DNA of 8,031 bases from JAWOLE01 sp035263845 (GCA_035263845.1 DATFQY010000094.1:1-8031); one strand, 5' to 3'; positions 1-5,406 are shown, counted from the first letter of the stretch. Notes: generated by a model not told the origin, from the letters alone. A program made the numbers and translations.

Positions 1-34
1 GGAAACTATTCGTCGGTCTTGGAGTTATCGTCAG

Positions 35-78
35 AACCTGTCTCGTCGGACCGGGTTCGAGTCCCACGCGGCCCACCA
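35..78 (+). repeat. tRNA 3'-end-like direct repeat, copy 1
   Basis: Positions 53-78 are an exact 26-bp match to 1530-1555. They read as the end of a tRNA: half of a T-stem, the T-loop core TTCGAGT, an acceptor 3' strand GCGGCCC, discriminator A and CCA. The similarity continues upstream as the shared block AACCTGTCTC at 35-44, at the same 8-nt distance, so the full repeat is 44 bp with 38 matches by my count. It is not a whole tRNA as seen here: the two outer T-stem pairs (CC against AC) do not form, and no GGGCCGC acceptor partner lies between base 1 and the repeat. A 5' part outside the window cannot be excluded. I read it as a displaced tRNA end or attachment-site remnant. Confidence 0.7.
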
Positions 79-205
79 AAATTCCCCAACAAATTGAAAA
101 CCGCTTCCGGGCGACTCCGAGGGGTCAATGCTTGAAGCCTGGCTGTCCTCGGCCAAGTGCGGTCGGACTGGCGCCGCAAGGCTGGGAGATGATTGCCGGA
201 ACTCC

Positions 206-213
206 AAAGGAGG
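206..213 (+). promoter_or_regulatory. Ribosome binding site of the first propeller gene
   Basis: AAAGGAGG is a near-perfect Shine-Dalgarno sequence 5 nt before the ATG at 219. It decides the start: the in-frame ATG at 132 has no such site and would put 29 non-hydrophobic residues ahead of the signal peptide. Confidence 0.85.
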
Positions 214-218
214 TTCTT

Positions 219-1385
219 ATGACGTTCTCGCGGCTCCGCCGTCGTGCTTTCGTGCTTCTAACTGTCGCCCTGCTCGCGCTTTTCGCCGGGCTTACTCATG
301 GGCTTCTGGGCGTCTGTGGTCCGTTTACCGACACGCCTTCTGACCCGTTTTGCGTCTTCATCCTGGAGGTCTTCTATATGGGGATCACGACCGGGACGAC
401 GCCGACGACCTATGACCCGACGGGAAACGTCAACCGGACACAGATGGCAGCGTTTCTGTCGCGTACGGTGGATCGAACCCTGCAGCGCGGCAGCCGCCGG
501 GCTGTCCTGGACCAGTTCTGGACGCCGCAGAACTCCGGAATCCTCGGAGTGACGCCGGTCGGCGGCGGTCCCCAACTCGTCCGATCCGACGGGTTGGACG
601 TTTGGGTGGCGAACATCGGCGGCACGGTATCTCGTGTGCGGGCTGGCGACGGCAGGCTGCTCGAGACCTGGACCGGAGCAGCCTCAGCCAGCGGGACCGT
701 CATCGCCATGGGGCTCGTCTTGGTCACCGGGCAGACCTCTCCCGGCAGACTCTACGCGATCAATCCGACCCAGGCGGCCGGGTCGGTGACCACGGTCGCA
801 AGCACCCTCGGGAACAACGCCGGCGCGATCGCGTTCGATGGAGCACGGTTCTGGGTGGCGGACTTCCCGAACGCCATTTCCATCATCACGCCCGGTTCGC
901 TGCCCTGGACCGTCACGACGGTGACGACGGGTTTCATCGGGCCGGTAGGCGCCCTGTACGACGGAGCGAACGTCTGGATGACAGACCAGGGCGCCGGGAC
1001 TCTTCTGAAGCTCGACGGCTCGGGGGCGATCATTCAGACGGTGTCGACCGGCTCCTTTCCGCAGCATCCGGTTTTCGACGGTACAAACATCTGGGTGCCC
1101 AATTCCGTTTCCGGCTCCGTCGCTGTCGTTCGCGACTCGAGCGGAGCGGTTCTGACGACCCTTACGGGCAACGGATTGGTTCACCCGCATTCGGCCGCTT
1201 TCGACGGGCAACGCGTCCTGGTGACGAACTATGACGGCAACAGCGTCTCTCTCTGGAAAGCCGCGGACTTGAGTCCTCTCGGATCCATCTCGACCGGCGC
1301 GGCGACAACTCCGCTCGGCGCCTGCAGCGACGGGGTCAACTTCTGGATCACCCTGTTCGGCTCGGCCGAACTCGCGCGGTTCTGA
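219..1385 (+). CDS. Secreted SLH-like domain and beta-propeller protein (paralogue 1)
   Basis: This is a 388-residue exported protein. Residues 5-33 are a basic-then-hydrophobic signal peptide or anchor ending near VCGPF. Residues 34-85 carry an S-layer-homology-like block (CGPFTD, FCVFILEVFYMGITTGT, TTYDPTGNVNRTQMAAFLSRTVD). Residues about 118-388 form a YncE/NHL-like propeller, with recurring strands such as DGLDVWVANIGG, FDGARFWVADF, YDGANVWMTDQ, FDGTNIWVPNS, FDGQRVLVTNY and SDGVNFWITLF. No catalytic residues are recognisable, so surface attachment plus ligand binding is the likely role (inference). It is clearly homologous over its whole length to the minus-strand gene at 4754-3579, ending in the same xLARF. 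It is the only gene between the two tRNA-end repeats. The start at 219 is set by the strong ribosome binding site. Confidence 0.88.
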   Translation: MTFSRLRRRAFVLLTVALLALFAGLTHGLLGVCGPFTDTPSDPFCVFILEVFYMGITTGTTPTTYDPTGNVNRTQMAAFLSRTVDRTLQRGSRRAVLDQFWTPQNSGILGVTPVGGGPQLVRSDGLDVWVANIGGTVSRVRAGDGRLLETWTGAASASGTVIAMGLVLVTGQTSPGRLYAINPTQAAGSVTTVASTLGNNAGAIAFDGARFWVADFPNAISIITPGSLPWTVTTVTTGFIGPVGALYDGANVWMTDQGAGTLLKLDGSGAIIQTVSTGSFPQHPVFDGTNIWVPNSVSGSVAVVRDSSGAVLTTLTGNGLVHPHSAAFDGQRVLVTNYDGNSVSLWKAADLSPLGSISTGAATTPLGACSDGVNFWITLFGSAELARF

Positions 1386-1440
1386 AGTTGTCCGGCTAGA
1401 CCGCAGTGTCCGTGTTTTGCTCGTGAACGGGTGCGGACGG

Positions 1441-1467
1441 GACCCGACTCCTGCGGGTCGCCAGGAG
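1441..1467 (+). terminator. Possible hairpin downstream of paralogue 1
   Basis: GACCCG (1441-1446) can pair with CGGGTC (1454-1459) across a 7-nt loop. Alternatively CTCCTG (1448-1453) can pair with CAGGAG (1462-1467). The two stems exclude each other. They lie about 55 nt past the stop of the propeller gene. No U-tract follows, so this is at best a weak or Rho-type end. Confidence 0.25.
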
Positions 1468-1511
1468 GCGACTCCCGGCATCCACTTGAAAACCGCTGTG
1501 CCGAGGCATCA

Positions 1512-1555
1512 AACCTGTCTCCCCAGGTTGGGTTCGAGTCCCACGCGGCCCACCA
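1512..1555 (+). repeat. tRNA 3'-end-like direct repeat, copy 2
   Basis: Positions 1530-1555 are identical to 53-78, running from T-stem position 51 through CCA. AACCTGTCTC at 1512-1521 matches 35-44. The T-stem has one mismatched outer pair (T against C), and no matching acceptor 5' strand lies upstream, so this is a 3' fragment and not a working tRNA. With copy 1 it encloses the propeller gene in a segment with a 1,477-bp period. This is the arrangement left when an integrating element duplicates a tRNA 3' end. Confidence 0.7.
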
Positions 1556-1651
1556 TTCTCCCACCGCTCGTCACCGCGAGCCCGGTAGCAAAGCACTTGC
1601 CCAAAGCGACGACGGCGCAATATGCTTTGCACCGCAAAGTAGGCGAAATCG

Positions 1652-2554
1652 GTGAGATCTAGACGAATCGGGCTCGTTGTCATCGGATTGCTGGCTCTGG
1701 CCACGAGTACTGTCGTCCTTGTCAGGCGCTTCGGGTCGGCTACGGTGGCGCCTCCGGCGGCCGGGACACGCACAACGCAGGCTGTTGGAAGCGTTGGATA
1801 CGAGATCGTTGGCGAGTATCCGCACGACCCGGACGCGTACACACAGGGCCTGATCTACCTCAACGGCTTCCTCTACGAAAGCACCGGTATCACCGGGAGA
1901 TCGTCGGTGCGAAAGGTTCGCCTGGAGACCGGCGAGGTCATTCAACAGCGCGCCGTGAATCCCCGCGACTTCGGCGAAGGCCTGACCGAGTGGCGCGGCA
2001 GGCTGGTCCAGCTGACTCCAAGAAGGAGGGGAAGTGCGCCGATATGGCACCTGCGTAAGTTCTTTGAGGACGCCAGACGGCACTTTGGAGACAACGTCGG
2101 CGTCACCTACGACACGGCGTCTCTCGAGCCACGGTCGACGTTCCTGTACCCAGGCGACGGATGGGGTCTCACTCATGACGATCACCGCCTTATCATGGGG
2201 GATGGTTCCTCGAGACTGCGATACCTGGACCCCGAGACTTTTGTCGAGTCGGGCCGTTTCGAAGTGGTCGACGGCGACAAGCGTGTCGGGAATCTGAACG
2301 AGCTCGAGTTCGTCGAAGGAAGGATTTACGCCAACGTTCTGCCGCAGGACCGAATCGCGATCATTCGACCGGATACCGGCCAGGTCACAGGCTGGATAGA
2401 TCTCGCAGAACTGAAATTGCGCATGCCGCCGCTTCCCACGGAGCCTCTGCATCCCGTCCTGAACGGCGTTGCCTACGATGCTGCCGGCCGCAGGCTCTTT
2501 GTGACCGGAAAGCTCTGGTCGAAAGTCTTTGAAATCCGCGTGAGGCTGCAGTGA
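1652..2554 (+). CDS. Plant-type glutaminyl-peptide cyclotransferase homologue, altered active site
   Basis: This 300-residue protein belongs to the five-bladed propeller glutaminyl cyclase family (papaya/Xanthomonas type, Glu_cyclase_2), which turns N-terminal Gln into pyroglutamate. Residues 6-24 are a hydrophobic anchor or signal after RSRR, so it acts outside the cytoplasm. Family blocks visible are YTQGLIY (63-69), LYESTG (74-79), FGEGLT (107-112), GWGLTHD (170-176), LNELEF (215-220), VTGWIDL (245-251), LNGVAYD (270-276) and FVTGKLW (283-289). From memory of papaya QC (E69, W83, W110, N155, W169, K225), spacing aligns E109, W171, N216 and K287. However, P123 replaces W83, L230 replaces W169, and about 21 extra basic residues (124-147) follow P123. 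Activity is therefore doubtful, and a binding or different transferase role is possible. Start is GTG with a weak ribosome binding site. The stop overlaps the next gene. Confidence 0.85.
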   Translation: MRSRRIGLVVIGLLALATSTVVLVRRFGSATVAPPAAGTRTTQAVGSVGYEIVGEYPHDPDAYTQGLIYLNGFLYESTGITGRSSVRKVRLETGEVIQQRAVNPRDFGEGLTEWRGRLVQLTPRRRGSAPIWHLRKFFEDARRHFGDNVGVTYDTASLEPRSTFLYPGDGWGLTHDDHRLIMGDGSSRLRYLDPETFVESGRFEVVDGDKRVGNLNELEFVEGRIYANVLPQDRIAIIRPDTGQVTGWIDLAELKLRMPPLPTEPLHPVLNGVAYDAAGRRLFVTGKLWSKVFEIRVRLQ

Positions 2555-2865
2555 CTATGAAATGGTTTCGGCCTTTGATTTACGCCCTGGCCGCCTTCGT
2601 ACTCTACCGAGGTTGGCCGGGTCGTCATCTTCTCTGGTGGGGTCTGCTCGCCTCGACGATCCTCATGTCGTGGACACACGCGATCTTGAGCGGCGCGATG
2701 AAAAGCCGGCGTTCCGTTGACCTCGCGGTTGCCGTCAACCCGCGTCTGGAAGCGCCCAAATCCGGTCATGGATCGACGCAAGCGGTTCGCTTTTGGCTTC
2801 AGGTGAACGTGCTCATCAGTGTGATTGCTCTGGCGCTTTCCATTTGGGCGATCGTGTCTCGTTGA
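2551..2865 (+). CDS. Small three-helix membrane protein, unknown function
   Basis: I do not recognise this 104-residue protein. It has three hydrophobic segments, at about residues 7-19, 27-46 and 82-101. A polar loop at 50-80 (KSRRSVDLAV, PRLEAPKSGHGS) separates helices 2 and 3. By the positive-inside rule that basic loop is probably cytoplasmic. The GTG start overlaps the TGA of the cyclase homologue (GTGA, 2551-2554), so the two are translationally coupled and probably act together at the membrane. An ATG two codons later (2557) is an alternative start. No motif suggests an enzyme. Confidence 0.7.
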   Translation: MTMKWFRPLIYALAAFVLYRGWPGRHLLWWGLLASTILMSWTHAILSGAMKSRRSVDLAVAVNPRLEAPKSGHGSTQAVRFWLQVNVLISVIALALSIWAIVSR

Positions 2866-2885
2866 AGGTTCCCGAGCCGAGCAAT

Positions 2886-2898
2886 CCCGGTCTCCGGG
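2886..2898. terminator. Short GC hairpin between convergent genes
   Basis: CCCGG (2886-2890) pairs with CCGGG (2894-2898) over a 3-nt loop, 20 nt past the stop at 2865 and downstream of the minus-strand gene ending at 2939. A second possible stem, CGAGCT (2915-2920) with AGCTCG (2933-2938), overlaps the 24-bp repeat. Neither has a U-tract, so termination in either direction is only a possibility. Confidence 0.25.
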
Positions 2899-2903
2899 TC
2901 GAA

Positions 2904-2927
2904 TCAGAATCTCGCGAGCTGGGCCGC
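2904..2927 (-). repeat. 24-bp orphan copy of the paralogue 2 gene end
   Basis: This sequence is identical over 24 bp to 3579-3602, the last eight codons of the minus-strand propeller gene. On the minus strand it would read A-A-Q-L-A-R-F-stop. Similarity ends abruptly on both sides and no other part of that gene is present here. The core CTCGCGAG (2911-2918) is a perfect palindrome. The two copies lie in the same orientation and enclose the small secreted gene, with a 675-bp period. Confidence 0.85.
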
Positions 2928-2938
2928 AGTCGAGCTCG

Positions 2939-3403
2939 TCAGTGAACGGTGAGGCTGCCTCGAATCAAGTCGTTCAGCTTCACGTTCACACGCTCGCAGT
3001 CCGGCGGCCTGGTGGAGATTTCGATCCCGATCTGGTCGGGGGTCGTCAGGTTGTCCACGACCAGGACCTCGAAGAACTGCCCGACGAGTGTGGGATCGCT
3101 CGATTTTGTGATTATTCCACCGAACGCGGCGGTGTTGTCGTTCACCAGAAAGTAACAGGTCACGTTGCCGTGGTAGCTCACGTCTGCAGACTTCTTGGAA
3201 CCGTTCTGAGCGACCTGGAGGCTACCGAAGACATTGTTCAAGGCATCGATGCCAGCCTTGAAAGAGACGCTCACGGTGACGTTCACCTGGTTCACGGTGT
3301 CGCTGTAAGCGCCCTTTCCGGTTGCCTCGGAGACAGTGACTGCATTGGCGACCCCGGCGAATAGACCGAGTCCGACGATGGCAAGGGCCAAGAATCGTTT
3401 CAT
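2939..3403 (-). CDS. Small secreted protein with post-COAP-like beta domain
   Basis: This protein has 154 residues. Residues 1-21 form a clear Sec signal peptide (MKRFLALAIVGLGLFAG, cleavage likely after A-N-A), leaving about 133 residues. The mature part alternates beta-strand segments (VNVTVSVSFKAG, VTCYFLVNDNTAAFGGIITKS, FFEVLVVDN, DQIGIEIS). The pattern of a value strand, then NDNTAxFGGxxTKSxDP, then VVDNxxTPDQIxI, resembles the post-COAP-type domains of secreted proteins, whose biochemical role I do not know. Two cysteines, C83 and C136, could form a disulfide. The start at 3403 is preferred over an upstream in-frame ATG at 3454 because it has AAAGGAGG 9 nt upstream and begins the signal peptide. 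It is the only gene between the two 24-bp repeats. Confidence 0.75.
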   Translation of the reverse strand: MKRFLALAIVGLGLFAGVANAVTVSEATGKGAYSDTVNQVNVTVSVSFKAGIDALNNVFGSLQVAQNGSKKSADVSYHGNVTCYFLVNDNTAAFGGIITKSSDPTLVGQFFEVLVVDNLTTPDQIGIEISTRPPDCERVNVKLNDLIRGSLTVH

Positions 3404-3412
3404 TTCCCTTTT

Positions 3413-3420
3413 CCTCCTTT
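3413..3420 (-). promoter_or_regulatory. Ribosome binding site of the small secreted gene
   Basis: On the minus strand this reads AAAGGAGG, 9 nt before the ATG whose last base on this strand is 3403. It selects the short start over the one at 3454. Confidence 0.8.
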
Positions 3421-3542
3421 CACTCCTCATCCCATTGGCGCGAACTTGCCCCACGGTTGGGCGTTATCCCTTGTCGGGGACGAGATTCGTGCAATTCCTG
3501 CGCCCGATTTCGCTCAGCTCAAAGCGCGAGGCCGGCGGCGCA

Positions 3543-3575
3543 GGGCGTCCAGGGACTCAGTCCCCGGAGCCGCCC
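3543..3575 (-). terminator. Strong GC hairpin after paralogue 2
   Basis: Just beyond the stop of the minus-strand propeller gene, GGGCG pairs with CGCCC, TCC with GGA and GGGA with TCCC around a CTCAG loop. There is one mismatch and a 2-nt bulge between the stem parts. The hairpin sits 3 nt from the stop codon. There is no T-run beyond it on the minus strand, so it may stabilise the 3' end or act with Rho rather than as a classic intrinsic terminator. Confidence 0.4.
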
Positions 3576-3578
3576 TTC

Positions 3579-3602
3579 TCAGAATCTCGCGAGCTGGGCC
3601 GC
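3579..3602 (-). repeat. 24-bp direct repeat at the paralogue 2 gene end
   Basis: These are the last eight codons of the minus-strand propeller gene including the stop, repeated exactly at 2904-2927. Paralogue 1 has 19 of 24 bases matching at its own end, so the orphan copy came from this gene or a very close relative, not from paralogue 1. A palindromic CTCGCGAG lies at 3586-3593. Confidence 0.85.
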
Positions 3603-4754
3603 GCCCTCCAGGGTGATCCAGAAGTTCACTCCGTCGCTCGCCGCGCCGAAGGGAGAGTTGCCCGTGCCTGTCGAGAACACGCCGATGGGAGTCAAGTCCG
3701 CCGCCTTCCACAGTGAGACGCTGGCCCCAACGGTGTTGGTGATCAGGACGCGCTGCCCGTCGAACGCCGCCGTCTTCGGCCCATTCAAACCGTTGCCGGT
3801 CAACGTCTGGAGGATCGCTCCGGTCGAGACGCGGACAACGGAAACGGAGTCGGACGAATTGGGCACCCAGATGTTCCCTCCGTCGAAGACCGAATGGAAG
3901 GGATTCACGCCGACGGTCACGGTCTGGAGAATCGCCCCGGAAGAGTTGAGCTTGAAGAGTGCATTCGCGATTTCGTCGGTGACCCAGATGTTGGCCCCGT
4001 CGTAGAGAATTCCGTTCGGAGAGCTGAACCCGGTCGTGACGGTCGTGACGGTCCACGGGGCCGTTGACGTCGGCGTGACGATCGAGACCGAGTTTCCGAC
4101 GCTGTTGGCCGTCCAGATGCGCGAGCCGTCGAAAGTGATGCCGATCGGCTGACTCCCGAGATTGCTTGCGACCGTGGTCACCGCGCCTGCCGTCTGGCTC
4201 GGGTCGATCTGGTAGAGGCTGCCGTTGGGAGCGGTGTTCCCGCCAACGATGATACGCCCCATGGCTGCGATCACTCCGGAAGCATTGACCGCCCCGCTCC
4301 AGGTCTCCAGGAGCCGCCCGTCGCTGCCGCGGACCCGTGACACCGTGGAGGCAAAGAGATTCGACACCCAGACGTCCGCTCCATCACACGCTACGAAAGT
4401 CGGCGCGGTGCCGACGGTCGTCAAGCCCAGTACCGTGGCATTCTGCGTGGTCCAGAACTGGTCCAGCGCTGCGCGGCGGCTCCCTCTCTTCAGTACTCCG
4501 TCCACCGTTCGCGAGAGGAACGCGGCCATCTGCAGTCGGCTGACGTTGCTCGTCGGGTCATAAGTCGTCGCCGATGTCCCGGTCGTGATCCCGAGATAGA
4601 AGATCTCGAGAACGAACGGACAGAACACGTCCGCCGCCACGTCGGTGAACGGGCCGCAAAGGCCCAGGAGCATTTGCGCAAAACCGGCGAAGACGGCGAG
4701 TAGCGCGACCGGGAGAAGCCCGGAAGCACGAAGGCGGAAGCGTGAGGACCGCAT
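3579..4754 (-). CDS. Secreted SLH-like domain and beta-propeller protein (paralogue 2)
   Basis: This 391-residue protein has the same architecture as the gene at 219-1385. Residues 1-33 are a signal peptide or anchor. Residues 34-85 are the SLH-like block (CGPFTD, FCPFVLEIFYLGITTGT, TTYDPTSNVSRLQMAAFL). Residues about 120-391 are the propeller, with strands CDGADVWVSNL, FDGSRIWTANS, YDGANIWVTDE, FDGGNIWVPNS, FDGQRVLITNT and SDGVNFWITLE. The linker GSRRAALDQFWTTQN is nearly the same in both paralogues, as are stretches such as TVTTVTTGF and SVSLWKAADL. Many substitutions elsewhere show the duplication is not recent. A GAGGA Shine-Dalgarno lies 6 nt before the ATG. Its 3' end carries the 24-bp repeat and is followed by a strong hairpin. 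Confidence 0.88.
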   Translation of the reverse strand: MRSSRFRLRASGLLPVALLAVFAGFAQMLLGLCGPFTDVAADVFCPFVLEIFYLGITTGTSATTYDPTSNVSRLQMAAFLSRTVDGVLKRGSRRAALDQFWTTQNATVLGLTTVGTAPTFVACDGADVWVSNLFASTVSRVRGSDGRLLETWSGAVNASGVIAAMGRIIVGGNTAPNGSLYQIDPSQTAGAVTTVASNLGSQPIGITFDGSRIWTANSVGNSVSIVTPTSTAPWTVTTVTTGFSSPNGILYDGANIWVTDEIANALFKLNSSGAILQTVTVGVNPFHSVFDGGNIWVPNSSDSVSVVRVSTGAILQTLTGNGLNGPKTAAFDGQRVLITNTVGASVSLWKAADLTPIGVFSTGTGNSPFGAASDGVNFWITLEGAAQLARF

Positions 4755-4928
4755 CGGATCTCCTCGGCCAGTTACGAACGTTGCGGGAAACCTCGGTTCA
4801 ATCTACCAAGGAATCCACCGGCGGCCAAGTTGAGTGCAAGGCCCAGGACGGGTCGGTCTTTTCAGCCCGCGTCGTTTCGCTGCGTGCCACGACTTAATTC
4901 GCGGATTTCCATCTCACCTTCGGCAAGC

Positions 4929-5321
4929 CTAGGGATCGATGGGAATGGCGATCGGAGTTGCCGCGTCGCCAACCAAGAGGATTTGAAATCCGTCGCACTC
5001 AAACGATTCGACAACATCAAGAGGCCCTTGCGGATACCGAACGTCGGTAAGAGCCTTCACTGTTAATGGCCGGGGAGCCCCCGGGGTAACAATGACGAAC
5101 CGTTGGATATAGATGGTCTCCAGGAGCGTGCATGGCAGGAGTGGGGTGCCCGGGAAATATCCCCAATCCAGCGTAGCGACGGCGAAGGTCACCCCGGGTA
5201 TCACAGGCACAGTCGTCGTTGACTCACTGGCCAGCATCATGCCACTCGATGACGCGATCGTGGCCACGACCAGGCAGACACGTATCCAGAACTTCTTCGA
5301 TTCTCCGGGATCAGTCTTCAT
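4929..5321 (-). CDS. Small secreted protein, unrecognised
   Basis: I do not recognise this 130-residue protein. Residues 9-33 look like a signal peptide (KKFWIR, then CLVVATIASSSGMMLAS). The mature part is rich in Val, Pro and Thr with alternating strand-like segments (VPVIPGVTFAVATLDW, IYIQRFVIVTPG, LTVKALTDVRY, GFQILLVGDA). C64 and C109 could form a disulfide. It may be a small beta-sandwich. The start is the ATG with GGAGG 8 nt upstream (5330-5334). The same frame stays open far upstream to 6662, but that is a shadow of the plus-strand regulator genes. It is divergent from the response regulator at 5430 and stands 174 bp upstream of paralogue 2's start on the same strand, so a shared transcript is possible. 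Confidence 0.65.
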   Translation of the reverse strand: MKTDPGESKKFWIRVCLVVATIASSSGMMLASESTTTVPVIPGVTFAVATLDWGYFPGTPLLPCTLLETIYIQRFVIVTPGAPRPLTVKALTDVRYPQGPLDVVESFECDGFQILLVGDAATPIAIPIDP

Positions 5322-5341
5322 GGCGGGTACCTCCAGTTCGG

Positions 5342-5406
5342 CGAGTCTAAACCCGCCGCTCTGACGAGCAGAACGCGTGAGGGCGGGTCTGGCCGCGATA
5401 GACTCG
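5342..5406. promoter_or_regulatory. Nested inverted repeat in a divergent intergenic region
   Basis: CGAGTCTA (5342-5349) is matched by TAGACTCG (5399-5406), and inside it ACCCGCC (5351-5357) by GGCGGGT (5382-5388). A small GCTC/GAGC stem lies in the centre (5358-5361 with 5366-5369). The arms are unevenly spaced: 1 nt between arms on the left and 10 nt on the right. The site sits 21 bp from the small secreted gene's start and 24 bp from the response regulator's start, the position expected of a shared operator. I could not identify -10/-35 boxes. Confidence 0.4.

Larger units (their letters stand above)
1386..1651. other. Non-coding stretch between paralogue 1 and the cyclase gene
   Basis: This 266-bp gap holds the hairpin candidate at 1441-1467, the anticodon-loop-like block at 1486-1497, the second tRNA-end repeat (1512-1555) and about 95 bp leading to the GTG start at 1652. 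I see no convincing ORF. Open frames on the minus strand across 1530-1555 are only the antisense of the tRNA end (they read as W-D-S-N-P-T). No clear sigma-70 promoter is visible before 1652. Confidence 0.5.

Noticed and set aside
1..78. A complete tRNA gene at the left edge
   Set aside because: The 3' part looks right, but two T-stem pairs fail and no acceptor 5' strand or D-arm/anticodon stem can be found within the 78 bases available.
132..218. Upstream ATG start for the first propeller protein
   Set aside because: It has no ribosome binding site and would bury the signal peptide. The ATG at 219 has AAAGGAGG and matches the paralogue's start.
684..1481. Minus-strand ORF of 265 codons
   Set aside because: It is antisense to the first propeller gene and has an Arg/Gly-rich composition typical of shadow frames in GC-rich DNA.
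1461..1555. A tRNA-Ser or tRNA-Sec with long variable arm, using the TTGAAAA block as anticodon loop
   Set aside because: The anticodon stem does not pair (TCCAC against CCGCT), and no 5' acceptor strand complementary to GCGGCCC is present.
1396..1842. Minus-strand ORF reading RGTRTQPG and an overlapping one reading WAAWDSNPTWG
   Set aside because: These are the familiar antisense translations of a tRNA T-arm. They cross the repeat and the real cyclase gene start.
1571..2452. Minus-strand ORF of 293 codons
   Set aside because: It is antisense to the cyclase homologue, whose conserved family blocks fix the plus strand as coding.
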